A stretch of 64,000 nt of DNA, from NCBI RefSeq assembly GCF_022374935.2, contig NZ_CP092430.2, forward strand, positions 1,364,001 to 1,428,000, given 5' to 3'. Below the pieces are notes generated by a model, which saw only the letters and a list, made by a program, of their open reading frames with translations, was not told where the DNA came from and searched no databases. Source of the stretch: Mycolicibacter virginiensis. Its GTDB lineage: Bacteria > Actinomycetota > Actinomycetes > Mycobacteriales > Mycobacteriaceae. The position numbers were made by a program, and so were the translations under genes. Position 1 is the stretch's first letter; each line of letters opens with the position of its first letter. Of the stretch, positions 22,877-33,658 are shown in pieces.

Positions 22877-25800
22877 TCGATGATCTCCTGCTGCTCGACC
22901 GCATGCACCTTCGATGACCCCGACGACGGTGCCGACATCGCGCGCCGCGAGATCCGCTTGACCCCGGTCAGCTTCTCCGGCAACAGTTCCGGCAGCTCCA
23001 GACCGAACCGCGGCCACGCGCCCTGGTTAGCCGGTTCCTCCTGCACCCAGAAGAACTCCGTCGCGTTCGGGTAGCGGTCCAGCGTCTCGGCGAGACGGCG
23101 CTTGGGCAGCGGCGCCAGCTGCTCGATCCGCACGATCGCGATGTCGTCACGGCCGTCCTTGGCCTTCCGCGTGGCCAGCTCGTAGTAGAGCTTGCCGCTG
23201 GTCAGCAGCACCCGGGTGACCTTGCTGCGGTCGCCCACACCGTCCTCGTAGGTGGGTTCCTCGAGCACCGAGCGGAACTTGACGTCGGTGAAGTCCTTGA
23301 CGTCGCTGATCGCGGCCTTGTTGCGCAGCATCGACTTCGGCGTGAACACGATCAGCGGCCGCTGGATCCCGTCGAGGGCATGCCGGCGCAGCAGGTGGAA
23401 GTAGTTCGACGGCGTCGACGGCATCGCGATCGTCATCGAACCCTCCGCCCACAGCTGCAGGAAGCGCTCGATCCGCCCGGAGGTGTGGTCGGGGCCCTGA
23501 CCCTCATGGCCGTGCGGCAGCAGCAGCACCACGTTGGACAGCTGGCCCCACTTGGCCTCACCAGAGCTGATGAACTCGTCGATGATCGACTGGGCACCGT
23601 TGACGAAGTCGCCGAACTGCGCCTCCCACAACACCAGGGCATCGGGGTTGCCGACGGTGTAGCCGTACTCGAAACCGACGGCGGCGAACTCGGACAGCGG
23701 CGAGTCATAGACCAGGAACTTGCCGCCGGTCGGGGTGCCGTCGGCGTTAGTGGCCAGCAGCTGCAACGGGCTGAACTCCGCACCGTTGGCCTGGTCGATG
23801 ATCACCGAATGCCGCTGCGAGAAGGTGCCTCGGCGGGTGTCCTGTCCGGACAGTCGGATCAGCTTGCCTTCGGCGACCAGCGAACCCAGGGCCAGCAGCT
23901 CGCCGAACGCCCAGTCCACCTTGCCCTCGTACGCCATCTCGCGGCGTCGCTCCAGCACCGGCAGTACGCGCGGATGCACGGTGAAGCCCTCGGGGATCGC
24001 CATGAATGCGTCGCCGATGCGGGCCAGCATCGCCTTGTCGACCGCGGTGTTCAACCCGCGCGGCACCTGCTGCTCGGACTCCACCGACTCACTGGGCAGC
24101 GCGGCATGCTTTTCCAGTTCGCGGATCTCGTTGAACACCCGCTCCAGCTGGCCGTGATAGTCGCGCAGCGCGTCCTCGGCCTCCTTCATCGAGATGTCGC
24201 CACGGCCGATCAGGTCTTCGGTGTAACTCTTGCGAACGCTGTTCTTGGTGCCGATCACGTCGTACATGTACGGGTTGGTCATCGACGGGTCGTCACCCTC
24301 GTTGTGCCCGCGGCGGCGGTAGCACAGCATGTCGATGATGACGTCCTTGTGGAACTTCTGCCGGAAGTCCACCGCCAGCCGGGCCACCCAGTCGCACGCT
24401 TCCGGGTCGTCGCCGTTGACGTGGAAGATCGGCGCACCGATCATCTTGGCCACGTCGGTGCAGTACTCGCTGGAACGCGAGTAGTCCGGCGCTGTGGTGA
24501 AACCGATCTGGTTGTTGACCACGATGTGGATGGTGCCGCCGACCCGGTAGCCGGGCAGCAGCGCCATGTTCAGCGTCTCGGCGACCACGCCCTGGCCGGC
24601 GAATGCGGCGTCGCCGTGCAGCATCATCGGCACCACCGAGAATGGCGGGTCTTCGTCGGTGCCCAGCGCGCCCCGGCCCAGCAGGTCCTGACGGGACCGA
24701 ACCAGTCCCTCCAGCACCGGGTCGACGGCCTCCAGGTGTGATGGGTTGGCGGTCAGCGACACCTGAATGTCGTTGTCGCCGAACATCTGCAGGTACACCC
24801 CGGTGGCACCCAGGTGGTACTTGACGTCGCCGGAGCCGTGCGCCTCGGCCGGGTTGAGGTTGCCCTCGAACTCGGTGAAGATCTGCGAGTAGGGCTTGCC
24901 GACGATGTTGGCCAACACGTTGAGCCGGCCGCGGTGCGGCATCCCGATGACAACCTCGTCGAGGCCGTGCTCGGCGCACTGGTCGATGGCGGCGTCCATC
25001 ATCGGGATGACGGTCTCGGCGCCCTCCAGGGAGAACCGCTTCTGGCCGACGTACTTGGTCTGCAGGAAGCTTTCGAACGCCTCAGCGGCGTTGAGCTTGC
25101 TCAGAATGTATTTCTGCTGCGCCACAGTCGGTTTGACGTGCTTGACCTCGATACGCTCCTGTAGCCACTGCTGCTGCTCGGGCTCGAGGATGTGGGTGTA
25201 CTCCACGCCGACGTGGCGGCAGTAGGCGTCGCGCAGCACCGACAGGATCTCGCGCAGCTTGCGGATGTCACCGCCGGGCAGACCCTCGACTTTGAATTCC
25301 CGGTCCAGATCCCACAACGTCAAGCCGTGGCTCTGCACATCCAGGTCTGGGTGGCTGCGGAACCGGGTGTTGTCCAGGCGCAGCGGGTCGATGTCGGCCA
25401 TCAGGTGGCCGCGGTTGCGGTAGGCGGCGATCAACTCGACGACGCGGGCGTTCTTGTCGACGACCGAGTCCGGGTTGTCCGTACGCCACCGCACCGGCTC
25501 GTAGGGGATGGACAGTTCGAAGAAGATCTCATCCCAGAACGCGTCCGAAAGCAGCATCTCGTGCACGGTGCGCAGGAAGTCTCCCGATTCCGCGCCCTGG
25601 ATGATGCGGTGGTCATAGGTCGAGGTCAGGGTGATGACCTTGCCCACCCCCAGTTCGGCGATGCGCTGCTCACTGGCGCCCTGGAACTCGGCGGGGTACT
25701 CCATCGCGCCGACACCGATGATCGCGCCCTGGCCGGCCATCAGTCGCGGCACCGAGTGCACGGTGCCGATGGTGCCGGGGTTGGTCAGCGAGATCGTCAC

Positions 25801-26595
25801 CCCGGCGAAGTCCTCAGCGGTGAGCTTGCCGTCGCGGGCCCGACGCACGATGTCTTCGTAGGCGTCGACGAACTGCGCGAAGCGCAGCGATTCCGAGCCC
25901 TTGATGGCAGCCACCACCAGGGAGCGCTTGCCTCCGGCGCCCTGCAGGTCGATGGCAAGCCCCAGGTTGGTGTGGGCCGGTGTGACGGCGTTCGGCTTGC
26001 CGTCGACCTCGGCGAAATGCCGATTCATGTTGGGGAACTGCTTGACCGCCTGCACGATCGCGTAACCCAGCAGGTGGGTGAACGAGATCTTGCCGCCGCG
26101 GGTGCGCTTGAGCTGGTTGTTGATGACGACGCGGTTGTCGATCATCAGCTTGGCCGGCACGGCGCGCACGCTGGTGGCCGTCGGCACCTCAAGGGAGGTG
26201 GACATGTTCTTGACCACGGCCGCTGCGGCCCCACGCAACACCTGCAGCTCGTCGTCGGCGAGCGGCGCGGGAGCTTGCGAGGGGGCCGGCTTGGCGGCCG
26301 GGGCCGGTTTGGCAGCGGGGGCCGGCTTAGCGGCCGGGGCCGGGGCGGCAGCGGCCGGTGCCGCGGGGGCGGGTGCTGCGGGCGCCGGGGAAGTCGGCGG
26401 AGCCGGCTGCGCAGCCGGCTCCGGGCGGGTCACCGCTGGTGCGGCCGCACCGTCACCGCGTTGCGCGTCGGGCTTGTAGTCGGCCAGGAACTCGTGCCAG
26501 CTCGGATCCACAGAGGAGGGATCCTCGCGGAATTTGCGGTACATCTCCTCGACTAGCCACTCGTTCTGACCGAAGGGTGAACTGATACCGCTCAC
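22861..26595 (-). CDS. kgd: Multifunctional 2-oxoglutarate metabolism enzyme Kgd (decarboxylase / E1o-E2o-like)
   Basis: A 1244-residue thiamine-diphosphate enzyme. It decarboxylates 2-oxoglutarate, can synthesise 2-hydroxy-3-oxoadipate and acts as E1 of the oxoglutarate dehydrogenase complex; GarA inhibition is known in mycobacteria. The N-terminal helix ([18 protein letters not shown]) is conserved. An Ala/Pro/Lys linker with three PAPAAK-like repeats follows, then an E2-type acyltransferase core (from about 110; [11 protein letters not shown]) and the E1 domains ([31 protein letters not shown]). I use GTG 26595 ([10 protein letters not shown]) rather than ATG 26661, since the Mtb protein (Rv1248c, 1231 residues) begins at the same point. 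The 3' end is copied into the repeats downstream. Confidence 0.95.
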   Translation of the reverse strand: MSGISSPFGQNEWLVEEMYRKFREDPSSVDPSWHEFLADYKPDAQRGDGAAAPAVTRPEPAAQPAPPTSPAPAAPAPAAPAAAAPAPAAKPAPAAKPAPAAKPAPSQAPAPLADDELQVLRGAAAAVVKNMSTSLEVPTATSVRAVPAKLMIDNRVVINNQLKRTRGGKISFTHLLGYAIVQAVKQFPNMNRHFAEVDGKPNAVTPAHTNLGLAIDLQGAGGKRSLVVAAIKGSESLRFAQFVDAYEDIVRRARDGKLTAEDFAGVTISLTNPGTIGTVHSVPRLMAGQGAIIGVGAMEYPAEFQGASEQRIAELGVGKVITLTSTYDHRIIQGAESGDFLRTVHEMLLSDAFWDEIFFELSIPYEPVRWRTDNPDSVVDKNARVVELIAAYRNRGHLMADIDPLRLDNTRFRSHPDLDVQSHGLTLWDLDREFKVEGLPGGDIRKLREILSVLRDAYCRHVGVEYTHILEPEQQQWLQERIEVKHVKPTVAQQKYILSKLNAAEAFESFLQTKYVGQKRFSLEGAETVIPMMDAAIDQCAEHGLDEVVIGMPHRGRLNVLANIVGKPYSQIFTEFEGNLNPAEAHGSGDVKYHLGATGVYLQMFGDNDIQVSLTANPSHLEAVDPVLEGLVRSRQDLLGRGALGTDEDPPFSVVPMMLHGDAAFAGQGVVAETLNMALLPGYRVGGTIHIVVNNQIGFTTAPDYSRSSEYCTDVAKMIGAPIFHVNGDDPEACDWVARLAVDFRQKFHKDVIIDMLCYRRRGHNEGDDPSMTNPYMYDVIGTKNSVRKSYTEDLIGRGDISMKEAEDALRDYHGQLERVFNEIRELEKHAALPSESVESEQQVPRGLNTAVDKAMLARIGDAFMAIPEGFTVHPRVLPVLERRREMAYEGKVDWAFGELLALGSLVAEGKLIRLSGQDTRRGTFSQRHSVIIDQANGAEFSPLQLLATNADGTPTGGKFLVYDSPLSEFAAVGFEYGYTVGNPDALVLWEAQFGDFVNGAQSIIDEFISSGEAKWGQLSNVVLLLPHGHEGQGPDHTSGRIERFLQLWAEGSMTIAMPSTPSNYFHLLRRHALDGIQRPLIVFTPKSMLRNKAAISDVKDFTDVKFRSVLEEPTYEDGVGDRSKVTRVLLTSGKLYYELATRKAKDGRDDIAIVRIEQLAPLPKRRLAETLDRYPNATEFFWVQEEPANQGAWPRFGLELPELLPEKLTGVKRISRRAMSAPSSGSSKVHAVEQQEIIDSAFG

Positions 26596-26735
26596 GACAG
26601 CTTCTCGCCTCGATTCCTGGTCGTTCGGCGTGGCACTTGCGCCCGCGCCCGCCTGCCTCATAAAGGCTAGCCCCTCGGAGATATTCCGCCAGGCTCGCGG
26701 CCGCTTGTCCGGCGGCCCCCGGTCCCGCCGACGGT

Positions 26736-27524
26736 TTACGCGGAGTGGGCTGGAGAGTCTGGGCCGTCGTGCAGGGCCGGCACCAGGTGCAAGTTAACCG
26801 GCCAGCGGTGGGCCGGGGTGCCGAACGCCTTGCGGGCATTGCCGATGATCTTCTTGCCCATTAGCCGGTTCCCGATGGCGCCGATCACAGCTCCCAGGCC
26901 GACGGGCAACAGCTTGCCGAACGCCAGCGCCCCGCGGCGCAGGGTGAAGCGCTTGACGAAGTACCGCAGCAATCGAGAGTTCAACTCCTTGACCGCCGGG
27001 AGCGGCAGCGCCGCGACACCCGCAGAACCTTCGGCGAGCCACGCGCCGCTGGTGCGGCCCGGGCCGAGCAGGTCGGCGAGCGCGCCCTTGCCCTGGTCGC
27101 CAACCAACACCGCCAGCACCAGCGCGCGACGCCGATCCCGGTTGTCCACGGGAATGCCGTGGACCTCCGCGACGGACAGTACGAAGAACGCGGTGGCCTC
27201 CAGGAATACCGCGGTCTCCCCGGCTACCGCCGACAGCGCCATCAGGGTGCCGATCGCCGGTACCGCCGCGGTGGCGCCCACCGCAGCGCCGCTGGCTGTC
27301 GCGGCCGCCAGGTAACGCTTCTCCAGCTTTGCTATCACCTGGGCCGGGTCGGCATCGGGATCAGTTCGCCGCAGGCGCTCCACGTAGGCCCGCACCGCCG
27401 GACCCTGCACCCGCTCACTGCGCTCGATGACCCGCGCCAACACCCGGGCCGCCATGCTCGGCTTCTCCTCGTCGGGTTCACGCGGCGGGGCCTGCGCCGG
27501 GCGTCGCCGTCGAAAGATGCCCAT
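26736..27524 (-). CDS. Conserved membrane-associated protein (Rv1249c-like)
   Basis: A 262-residue protein of unknown function. It opens with a basic stretch ([13 protein letters not shown]), then a helical region ([21 protein letters not shown]). Two glycine/alanine-rich hydrophobic segments follow ([20 protein letters not shown] and [15 protein letters not shown]), and another near the C-terminus ([18 protein letters not shown]). The start is ATG 27524, with a strong ggagg nine bases upstream; a longer ORF running back to 28547 overlaps the divergent MFS gene and is spurious. The length matches Rv1249c (262). It lies about 140 bases upstream of kgd on the same strand. Confidence 0.82.
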   Translation of the reverse strand: MGIFRRRRPAQAPPREPDEEKPSMAARVLARVIERSERVQGPAVRAYVERLRRTDPDADPAQVIAKLEKRYLAAATASGAAVGATAAVPAIGTLMALSAVAGETAVFLEATAFFVLSVAEVHGIPVDNRDRRRALVLAVLVGDQGKGALADLLGPGRTSGAWLAEGSAGVAALPLPAVKELNSRLLRYFVKRFTLRRGALAFGKLLPVGLGAVIGAIGNRLMGKKIIGNARKAFGTPAHRWPVNLHLVPALHDGPDSPAHSA

Positions 27525-27722
27525 GGCTGCCTCCCGTTTGGACTCGGTGGTGTTCAGGCTAACGCGCTGGTGATTGTTTACCCGTTCAACGGACGCGGTC
27601 GTCATCCCGCAGCGAACAGCACCACGGCGCTCCGAGTTGTTCCCGGCATCATCTGTCCGTAGCGTCGCAGGGAGGTGGGTTGATGCCCCGAACAGCACAG
27701 CGCAGCGACGGGAGGGCGGCGC

Positions 27723-29741
27723 TTGAGCAGCACGTATGACGATCCGGAACGCGCGGATATCGCGCGTTCCGGTCCGGCGCGCTCGGCTGATCCGGTCAAC
27801 CCGTGGAACGCCCTGTGGGCGATGATGCTCGGCTTCTTCGTGATCCTGGTGGATTCCACGATCGTGGCCGTCGCCAACCCGAGCATCATGTCGGCGCTCG
27901 ACATCGGCTACGACACGGTGATCTGGGTTACCAGTGCCTACCTGTTGGGCTACGCGGTACCGCTGCTGGTCGCCGGTCGTCTCGGCGACCAATTCGGGCC
28001 CAAGAACCTGTACCTGATCGGGCTGGCGGTGTTCACCGCGGCATCGCTGTGGTGCGGTCTGGCCGGGGGCATCGAAATGCTGATCGCCGCCCGAGCCGTC
28101 CAGGGCATCGGTGCCGCCCTGTTGACCCCGCAAACCCTGTCGGTGATCACCCGCACGTTCCCTCCGGAGCGACGCGGCGTGGCCATGAGCGTGTGGGGCG
28201 CGACCGCCGGGGTTGCCACGCTGATCGGGCCGCTGGCCGGCGGCGTGCTGGTCGACCGGCTGGGCTGGGAGTGGATCTTCTTCGTCAACGTCCCCATCGG
28301 TGCCATCGGCCTGGTGCTGGCGATCGTGCTGATACCCGAACTGCCGGTGCACCGTCATCGCTTCGACATCCTCGGCGTGGCGTTGTCGGGGGCCGGAATG
28401 TTCCTGTTGGTCTTCGCCCTGCAGGAAGGTGAGTCGCAGGGGTGGGCGCCGTGGATCTGGGCGCAGATCTTCGGCGGCATCTGCTGCATGGCGGTTTTCG
28501 TCTACTGGCAGGCCGTCACAGACGGCGAGCCGTTGGTACCGCTGCACATCTTCCGCGACCTTGACTTCGGGCTGGCCAACGTCGGTGTGGCCGTCATCGG
28601 TTTCGCGGTCACCGGGATGGTGCTGCCGGTGATGTTCTACGCGCAGGCGGTGTGTGAGATGTCACCCACTCGTTCCGCGCTGCTGACCGCCCCGATGGCG
28701 ATCGCCAGCGGAGTGCTGGCACCGATTGTGGGAAAGATCGTCGACCGCGCTCACCCCCGGGCGGTGGTCGGATTCGGTTTCTCGGTACTGGCGATCGGGC
28801 TCACCTGGCTGTCCATCGAGATGACACCGGTGACCCCCATCTGGCGGCTGGTGCTGCCGTTTGCGGTCATCGGGGTCGGAATGGCATTCATCTGGTCGCC
28901 GCTGGCGGCCACCGCCACCCGCAACCTTCCGCCGCATCTGGCCGGTGCCGGTTCCGGGGTCTACAACGCGACGCGCCAGGTCGGGGCGGTGTTGGGCAGC
29001 GCGGGTATGGCCGCCTTCATGACGTCGCGGATCGCCGCCGACCTGCCGCCGATGCCGGGTGGCCCGCACCCCGAGCATGCGTCCGCGGTCCTGGAACTGC
29101 CCGAGTTCCTGCACGAGCCGTTCGCGGCGGCGATGTCGGAGGCGACGCTGTTGCCGGCATTCGTGGCGCTGTTCGGTGTGGTGGCCGCGCTGTTCATGGT
29201 CGGTTATGTCATCGACCCGGCCCGCCGGATGACCAGCCGGAGCGACCGCGGCACCCATGCCGACGATTTCGGTGACTTCGACGACTTCGATGAGCCGGAC
29301 GACTTCGACGACTTCGACAACCTCGACGAGGACCCCGATCGGGCCAGAGCCCCTGAACGCGTCAGCGTGTCCCGACGCTTCCACGTACCGAAGGCCGAAC
29401 CTGAGGTCGACGTACGCACTGACCGGATCCCGGTTGTCGCGCCGAGGGCTCCTCAGGCCCGTCGTGCGCCGGACCCCGCCACCGAACCGCTGACTGTCGA
29501 GATTCCGCCGGTGCCGGCGGTGATTGCGGAACCCGAGCCGGTAGCACTGCACCACAACGGTTTTGACGTGGATGCGGAACACCAGCCACATCCGCTCACC
29601 AACGGGGCGGCCGTGCCCGACGTGCTGGCCAAATTCGGGATCACCGGCAACAGCCCCACCCGCCGAAACCGGCACTACCGCGAGGACCCCGACGACACCG
29701 ATGCCTTCGGGCGGCACTCGCGGCGCGATAGTTGGTTCTAA
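27723..29741 (+). CDS. DHA2-type (EmrB/QacA) multidrug MFS exporter with acidic C-terminal tail
   Basis: A 672-residue proton-coupled exporter with about 14 membrane helices in residues 25-500. Motif A is [10 protein letters not shown]; motif C-like glycine/proline residues occur in [16 protein letters not shown]. After the transporter core, a roughly 170-residue cytosolic tail begins with an acidic Asp/Phe-rich segment ([17 protein letters not shown]), then proline-rich and basic parts. The start appears to be TTG 27723, eight bases after gggaggg. Equivalent to Rv1250. It is divergent from the Rv1249c-like gene, with about 200 bases between the starts. Substrate unknown. Confidence 0.87.
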   Translation: MSSTYDDPERADIARSGPARSADPVNPWNALWAMMLGFFVILVDSTIVAVANPSIMSALDIGYDTVIWVTSAYLLGYAVPLLVAGRLGDQFGPKNLYLIGLAVFTAASLWCGLAGGIEMLIAARAVQGIGAALLTPQTLSVITRTFPPERRGVAMSVWGATAGVATLIGPLAGGVLVDRLGWEWIFFVNVPIGAIGLVLAIVLIPELPVHRHRFDILGVALSGAGMFLLVFALQEGESQGWAPWIWAQIFGGICCMAVFVYWQAVTDGEPLVPLHIFRDLDFGLANVGVAVIGFAVTGMVLPVMFYAQAVCEMSPTRSALLTAPMAIASGVLAPIVGKIVDRAHPRAVVGFGFSVLAIGLTWLSIEMTPVTPIWRLVLPFAVIGVGMAFIWSPLAATATRNLPPHLAGAGSGVYNATRQVGAVLGSAGMAAFMTSRIAADLPPMPGGPHPEHASAVLELPEFLHEPFAAAMSEATLLPAFVALFGVVAALFMVGYVIDPARRMTSRSDRGTHADDFGDFDDFDEPDDFDDFDNLDEDPDRARAPERVSVSRRFHVPKAEPEVDVRTDRIPVVAPRAPQARRAPDPATEPLTVEIPPVPAVIAEPEPVALHHNGFDVDAEHQPHPLTNGAAVPDVLAKFGITGNSPTRRNRHYREDPDDTDAFGRHSRRDSWF

Positions 29742-29753
29742 GGGCCCGACCGG

Positions 29754-30326
29754 TTACCGGGTGGTGTTGCCGACGATGTCCACGCCGTTGCCGTTCCAGT
29801 GGAATTTCACGATCCCGGCCAACCCCGGTATGCCGCTGGCGTTTCGCAGCACCACCGTGTCGCCGGTGGACTGCGCCACGTCGATCCCGCTGAACCCATA
29901 GGTATCCGGCACGGCTTGGGGAAGGAATTCGCCGCGGTGAAACAGCACCGCGCGCGTACTCGGGTGTTCGGCATTGGTGTTGGCCTTGACGATCACCGCC
30001 GAGATATCGGCACAGGCGTTGTAGTTGCCGGCCAGTGGCTCCGGACTCCATGGCTGCTTGCTGCGCGGATCGGCGGGCAGCTCGGAGACCGCCTTGGCGA
30101 TCGCCGGCGCGGCTAGGTTGACGGCGCACGGATCGGCGGGGGCCGGACTGTTCGACGTGGCAGGCCCGGTAGTGGCGGGGGGTGATTCCGGCGGTGCAGC
30201 GGCCGGGCTGGTGTTCTCCGGGGTCTTGGCGACGGTGGAGTCGCCCGAACCGCAACCGGCCAGCAGAGCTGCGGCCAGTGCGGCGATCAGTACTGAGGAT
30301 TTGGCGGCACTCGGCACACCGGGCAC
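29754..30326 (-). CDS. lprE: Lipoprotein LprE
   Basis: A roughly 190-residue exported lipoprotein. The signal peptide ends at LLAGC (C25 with the chosen start). A Pro/Ser/Thr-rich linker follows, and the mature domain has DPCAVNLAAP, ELPADPRSKQPWSPEPLAGNYN and TRAVLFHRGEF. These segments match what I recall of Mtb LprE (Rv1252c) almost exactly. The start is uncertain: GTG 30326 gives a normal signal length, while an in-frame ATG at 30398 would add 24 residues with no hydrophobic character. It converges on the MFS gene, with 12 bases between the stops, and is divergent from deaD. Confidence 0.87.
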   Translation of the reverse strand: MPGVPSAAKSSVLIAALAAALLAGCGSGDSTVAKTPENTSPAAAPPESPPATTGPATSNSPAPADPCAVNLAAPAIAKAVSELPADPRSKQPWSPEPLAGNYNACADISAVIVKANTNAEHPSTRAVLFHRGEFLPQAVPDTYGFSGIDVAQSTGDTVVLRNASGIPGLAGIVKFHWNGNGVDIVGNTTR

Positions 30327-30447
30327 CGTACCGTCGCCCGGCCGGCTTCCCGGGGAGGCGCGGCCGAGCACCGATGTCGGTCGCCCTGCGCCGGGCAATC
30401 AACAGTGGCGGTAGGAGGGCCGCTTTGCCCGTAGACTGCTAAGCGCT

Positions 30448-32199
30448 ATGACCTCGCCTGATGCCCCCGCTGAGCCGTTCCCGGACACCACTGGTTCCCT
30501 CGTTGACCCGCCCACCCCAACTTTCGCTGACCTGCAGATCCACCCCTCGGTGCTGAAGGCCGTCGCCGACGTCGGTTATGAGACGCCCTCGGCGATTCAG
30601 GCCGCCACCATTCCGGCCTTGCTGGAGGGTTCCGACGTGGTCGGGCTGGCCCAGACCGGCACCGGCAAGACCGCCGCGTTCGCGATTCCGATCCTGTCCC
30701 GCATCGACACCACGAGCAAAGCCACCCAGGCGCTGGTGCTCGCGCCAACCCGCGAGTTGGCGCTGCAGGTCGCCGAGGCGTTCGGGCGCTACGGTGCGCA
30801 TCTGCCTCGGATCAATGTGCTGCCGATCTACGGCGGCGCTTCCTACACCGTGCAGCTGTCGGGTCTGAAGCGCGGCGCGCAGGTCGTGGTCGGTACTCCG
30901 GGCCGGGTCATCGATCACCTGGAACGCGGCAGCTTGGACTTGTCGCACCTGGATTACCTGGTGCTCGACGAGGCCGATGAGATGCTGCAGATGGGATTCG
31001 CCGAAGACGTCGAACGCATCCTGGCGGACACCCCCGAGTACAAGCAGGTGGCGCTGTTCTCGGCGACCATGCCCTCGGCGATTCGCCGCATCACCAGCCG
31101 TTACCTGCACGACCCCGTCGAAGTCACCGTCAAGGCCAAAACCACCACGGCGGAGAACATCTCGCAGCGCTACATCGAGGTCGCCGGGCCGCGAAAGATG
31201 GACGCCCTGACTCGGGTGCTCGAAGTCGAACCCTTCGAAGCGATGATCGTCTTCGTCCGCACCAAGCAGGCCACCGAAGAGGTTGCCGAAAAGTTGCGTG
31301 CCCGAGGATTTTCCGCGGCGGCGATCAATGGTGACATCGCGCAGGCGCAGCGGGAACGGACCATCACCGCCCTGAAGAACGGCAACATCGACATCTTGGT
31401 CGCCACCGATGTCGCCGCCCGCGGACTGGATGTGGACCGGATCTCCCATGTCGTCAACTACGACATTCCCAACGACCCCGAGGCTTATGTGCACCGGATC
31501 GGGCGCACCGGACGAGCCGGACGCTCGGGAACCGCGCTGCTGTTCGTCAACCCGCGGGAACGCCACCTGCTGCGGCTGATCGAGAAGGTGACTCGGCAGA
31601 AGCTGATCGAGTCCGAGCTGCCCAGCGTCGAGGACGTCAATGCACAGCGGGTGGCCAAGTTCGCCGACGCGATCACCAACCACCTCGGTGCGTCGGGCAT
31701 CGAATTGTTCCGGCGCTTGGTCGAGGACTACAGCCGCGAGCACAACGTGCCGATGGCCGACATTGCCGCCGCACTGGCCCTGCAGTCCCGCGACGGCGAG
31801 GCGTTCCTGATGGTGGAACCGCCGCCGGACAAGCGACGCGAACGCGCCAAGCCGGACCGCGACGGCGGACGAGACGACCGCAAAGGCGACCGCAAAGGCC
31901 CGCCGAAAGACGGATTCGCCACCTACCGGATCTCGGTCGGCAAGCGCCACAAGGTCAACCCCGGTGCGATCGTCGGGGCACTGGCCAACGAGGGTGGACT
32001 GCACCGCAGTGATTTCGGCAGCATCAGCATCAAGGTGGACCACTCGCTGGTCGAGTTGCCCGCCAAACTATCCGGCAAGACCTTCAAGGCGTTGGAGCAG
32101 ACCAGGATTCAGGGTCAGCTGATCAACCTGCGTCGCGAACGGCCGTCTGGTAAACCCGATCGGCGCGGCGAGGGCGGGTACCGGAAACGGACCGAATGA
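30448..32199 (+). CDS. deaD: DEAD-box ATP-dependent RNA helicase (DeaD/CsdA type)
   Basis: A 583-residue RNA helicase, in other bacteria used for ribosome assembly and RNA turnover at low temperature. Motifs in order: AQTGTGKT (68-75), PTREL (100-104), TPGR (150-153), DEAD (174-177), SAT (205-207), then ARGLD and HRIGRTGRAGR in the second RecA lobe. A basic region (about 465-500, rich in K, R, D) precedes a DbpA-type RNA-binding domain ending in a basic tail. It matches Rv1253 (563 residues). The stop overlaps the acyltransferase start as ATGA, so the two are coupled. Confidence 0.93.
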   Translation: MTSPDAPAEPFPDTTGSLVDPPTPTFADLQIHPSVLKAVADVGYETPSAIQAATIPALLEGSDVVGLAQTGTGKTAAFAIPILSRIDTTSKATQALVLAPTRELALQVAEAFGRYGAHLPRINVLPIYGGASYTVQLSGLKRGAQVVVGTPGRVIDHLERGSLDLSHLDYLVLDEADEMLQMGFAEDVERILADTPEYKQVALFSATMPSAIRRITSRYLHDPVEVTVKAKTTTAENISQRYIEVAGPRKMDALTRVLEVEPFEAMIVFVRTKQATEEVAEKLRARGFSAAAINGDIAQAQRERTITALKNGNIDILVATDVAARGLDVDRISHVVNYDIPNDPEAYVHRIGRTGRAGRSGTALLFVNPRERHLLRLIEKVTRQKLIESELPSVEDVNAQRVAKFADAITNHLGASGIELFRRLVEDYSREHNVPMADIAAALALQSRDGEAFLMVEPPPDKRRERAKPDRDGGRDDRKGDRKGPPKDGFATYRISVGKRHKVNPGAIVGALANEGGLHRSDFGSISIKVDHSLVELPAKLSGKTFKALEQTRIQGQLINLRRERPSGKPDRRGEGGYRKRTE

Positions 32200-33335
32200 C
32201 CCTGCCGCGCGAGGACGTGGCCCAGGGCGGGCTTGAGCAGGTCGCCCAGGTCGATCGGGTCGCGTCGCTGACCGGTGTGCGTGCGGTGGCGGCGCTCCTG
32301 GTGGTAGGTACGCATGCGGCCTACACCACCGGCAAATACACCCACGGCTATGCAGGGTTGCTGGGTTCCCGGATGGAGATCGGCGTGCCGATCTTCTTCG
32401 TGTTGTCCGGCTTTCTGCTGTTCCAGCCGTGGGTGCGGGCTGCCGCATTGGGACGACCGGACCCGTCGGTGCGCCGCTACGCCTGGCACCGGGTGCGACG
32501 GATCATGCCCGCCTATGTCGTCACGGTGCTGCTGGCCTATGTGATCTACCACTACCGCACCGCCGGTCCGAACCCCGGCCACAACTGGATCGGGTTGCTG
32601 CGGAACCTGACGCTGACCCAGATCTACACCGACAATTACATGTTCGGTTATCTGCACCAGGGGCTCACCCAGATGTGGAGCCTCGCAGTCGAAGTCGCCT
32701 TCTACGTGGTGCTGCCCCTGCTGGCTTACGTGACATTGGTCTGGCTGTGCCGCCGGCAGTGGCGGCCGGGTCTGCTGCTGGCCGGGCTGGTCGCGGCCGC
32801 GGCGCTCACACCGGCCTGGTTGACGCTCGTGCACACGACCGGCTTCCTGCCCGACGGCGCCCGACTGTGGCTTCCGGGTTATCTGGCGTGGTTCGTCGCC
32901 GGGATGATGCTCACGGTGCTGCAGGCCATGGGCGTGCGCTGCTACGGCTTCGTGGCAATTCCGTTGGCGCTCGTCTGCTATCTCATCGCTTCCACACCGA
33001 TCGCCGGGGAGCCCACCACCTCGCCGGCGAAACTGTCCGAGGCGCTGGTCAAGGCCGGGTTCTACGCGGTGATCGCCGCGTTGATGGTGGCTCCGCTGGC
33101 GTTGGGCAATCGCGGTTGGTACGCACGGCTGCTGGCGAGCCGGCCGATGGTGTGGCTGGGGGAGATCTCCTACGAGATCTTCCTGGTTCACCTAGTGCTG
33201 ATGGAGGTGGTGATGGTCGAGGTGCTGCACACCCCGGTCTACACCGGCTCGATGCTGGCGCTGTTTGTGGTCACCATGCTGGTCACCGTGCCGGTGTCCT
33301 GGCTGCTGCACCGGCTCACCCGGGTGCGGAGTTGA
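32196..33335 (+). CDS. Membrane acyltransferase, acyltransferase-3/OafA type (Rv1254-like)
   Basis: A 379-residue integral membrane acyltransferase with about ten hydrophobic helices. The N-terminal VASLTGVRAVAALLVVGTH and the following PIFFVLSGFLLFQPWVR are the family's signature regions, and RRIMPAYVVTV fits the conserved arginine segment. Such enzymes acylate surface sugars or lipids; the acceptor is unknown. The start ATG overlaps the deaD stop (ATGA). Equivalent to Rv1254. Just after its stop come 24-bp tandem repeats and then the IS110-type insertion. Confidence 0.87.
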   Translation: MTLPREDVAQGGLEQVAQVDRVASLTGVRAVAALLVVGTHAAYTTGKYTHGYAGLLGSRMEIGVPIFFVLSGFLLFQPWVRAAALGRPDPSVRRYAWHRVRRIMPAYVVTVLLAYVIYHYRTAGPNPGHNWIGLLRNLTLTQIYTDNYMFGYLHQGLTQMWSLAVEVAFYVVLPLLAYVTLVWLCRRQWRPGLLLAGLVAAAALTPAWLTLVHTTGFLPDGARLWLPGYLAWFVAGMMLTVLQAMGVRCYGFVAIPLALVCYLIASTPIAGEPTTSPAKLSEALVKAGFYAVIAALMVAPLALGNRGWYARLLASRPMVWLGEISYEIFLVHLVLMEVVMVEVLHTPVYTGSMLALFVVTMLVTVPVSWLLHRLTRVRS

Positions 33336-33340
33336 GCCGT

Positions 33341-33411
33341 CCCGGCCGGATCCATGGACACATTCCCGGCCGGAACCATGGACACATTCCCGGCCGGACC
33401 CATAGGCACAG
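33341..33411. repeat. 24-bp tandem repeat, about three copies
   Basis: The units at 33341-33364, 33365-33388 and 33389-33411 share CCCGGCCGGAxCCATGGACA followed by CATT. The third is degenerate (CATAGGCACAGTT). They begin six bases after the acyltransferase stop and abut the left palindrome arm of the IS region. GGCCGG inside each unit is part of a small palindrome. No coding capacity is supported. They may be a minisatellite or the remains of another small element. Confidence 0.8.
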
Positions 33412-33430
33412 TTGCCCGCCTTTGAGCGAC

Positions 33431-33658
33431 TGTGAAGATTTGAGTGGCTGTCGGGCGGGTTGACCCACTTGAGCGACTGACCCCGTCTTTGCGGGTGTCC
33501 TTGATTTGATCTGTCGCCTGCTCGGCAGTCGCGCCCCTGGTGCTGACCGGGCGGGCAGTGACCTCATAGGAGCCTGACCGGAATTCAGGTCCCATCACAG
33601 TCTTGTCCGGCCCGACCGGCCAGCGTCACAACCCTGCTGAAAGGTCGCGATACCAATC
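33431..33658 (+). ncRNA. Candidate IS110 left-end non-coding RNA (bridge-RNA position)
   Basis: In IS110-group elements the non-coding left end upstream of the recombinase encodes a structured bridge RNA that pairs with target and donor DNA. This stretch has the right place and size. Local pairings include ACCCCG/CGGGT (near 33480-33497), GACC-GGAATTCA-GGTC (33576-33591) and GGCC-CGACC-GGCC (33609-33621). Two near copies of the target-arm sequence TTTGAGCGACTGT lie inside it, at 33439-33452 and 33468-33480. No transcript evidence is available, so this is inference from position. Confidence 0.3.

Noticed and set aside
23380..24741. 453-codon frame antisense to kgd
   Set aside because: Shadow of kgd codons; no recognisable motif.
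33239..33598. 119-codon minus-strand frame across the 24-bp repeats and IS left end
   Set aside because: The apparent repeat peptide comes from the minisatellite; no ribosome site and no conserved domain.
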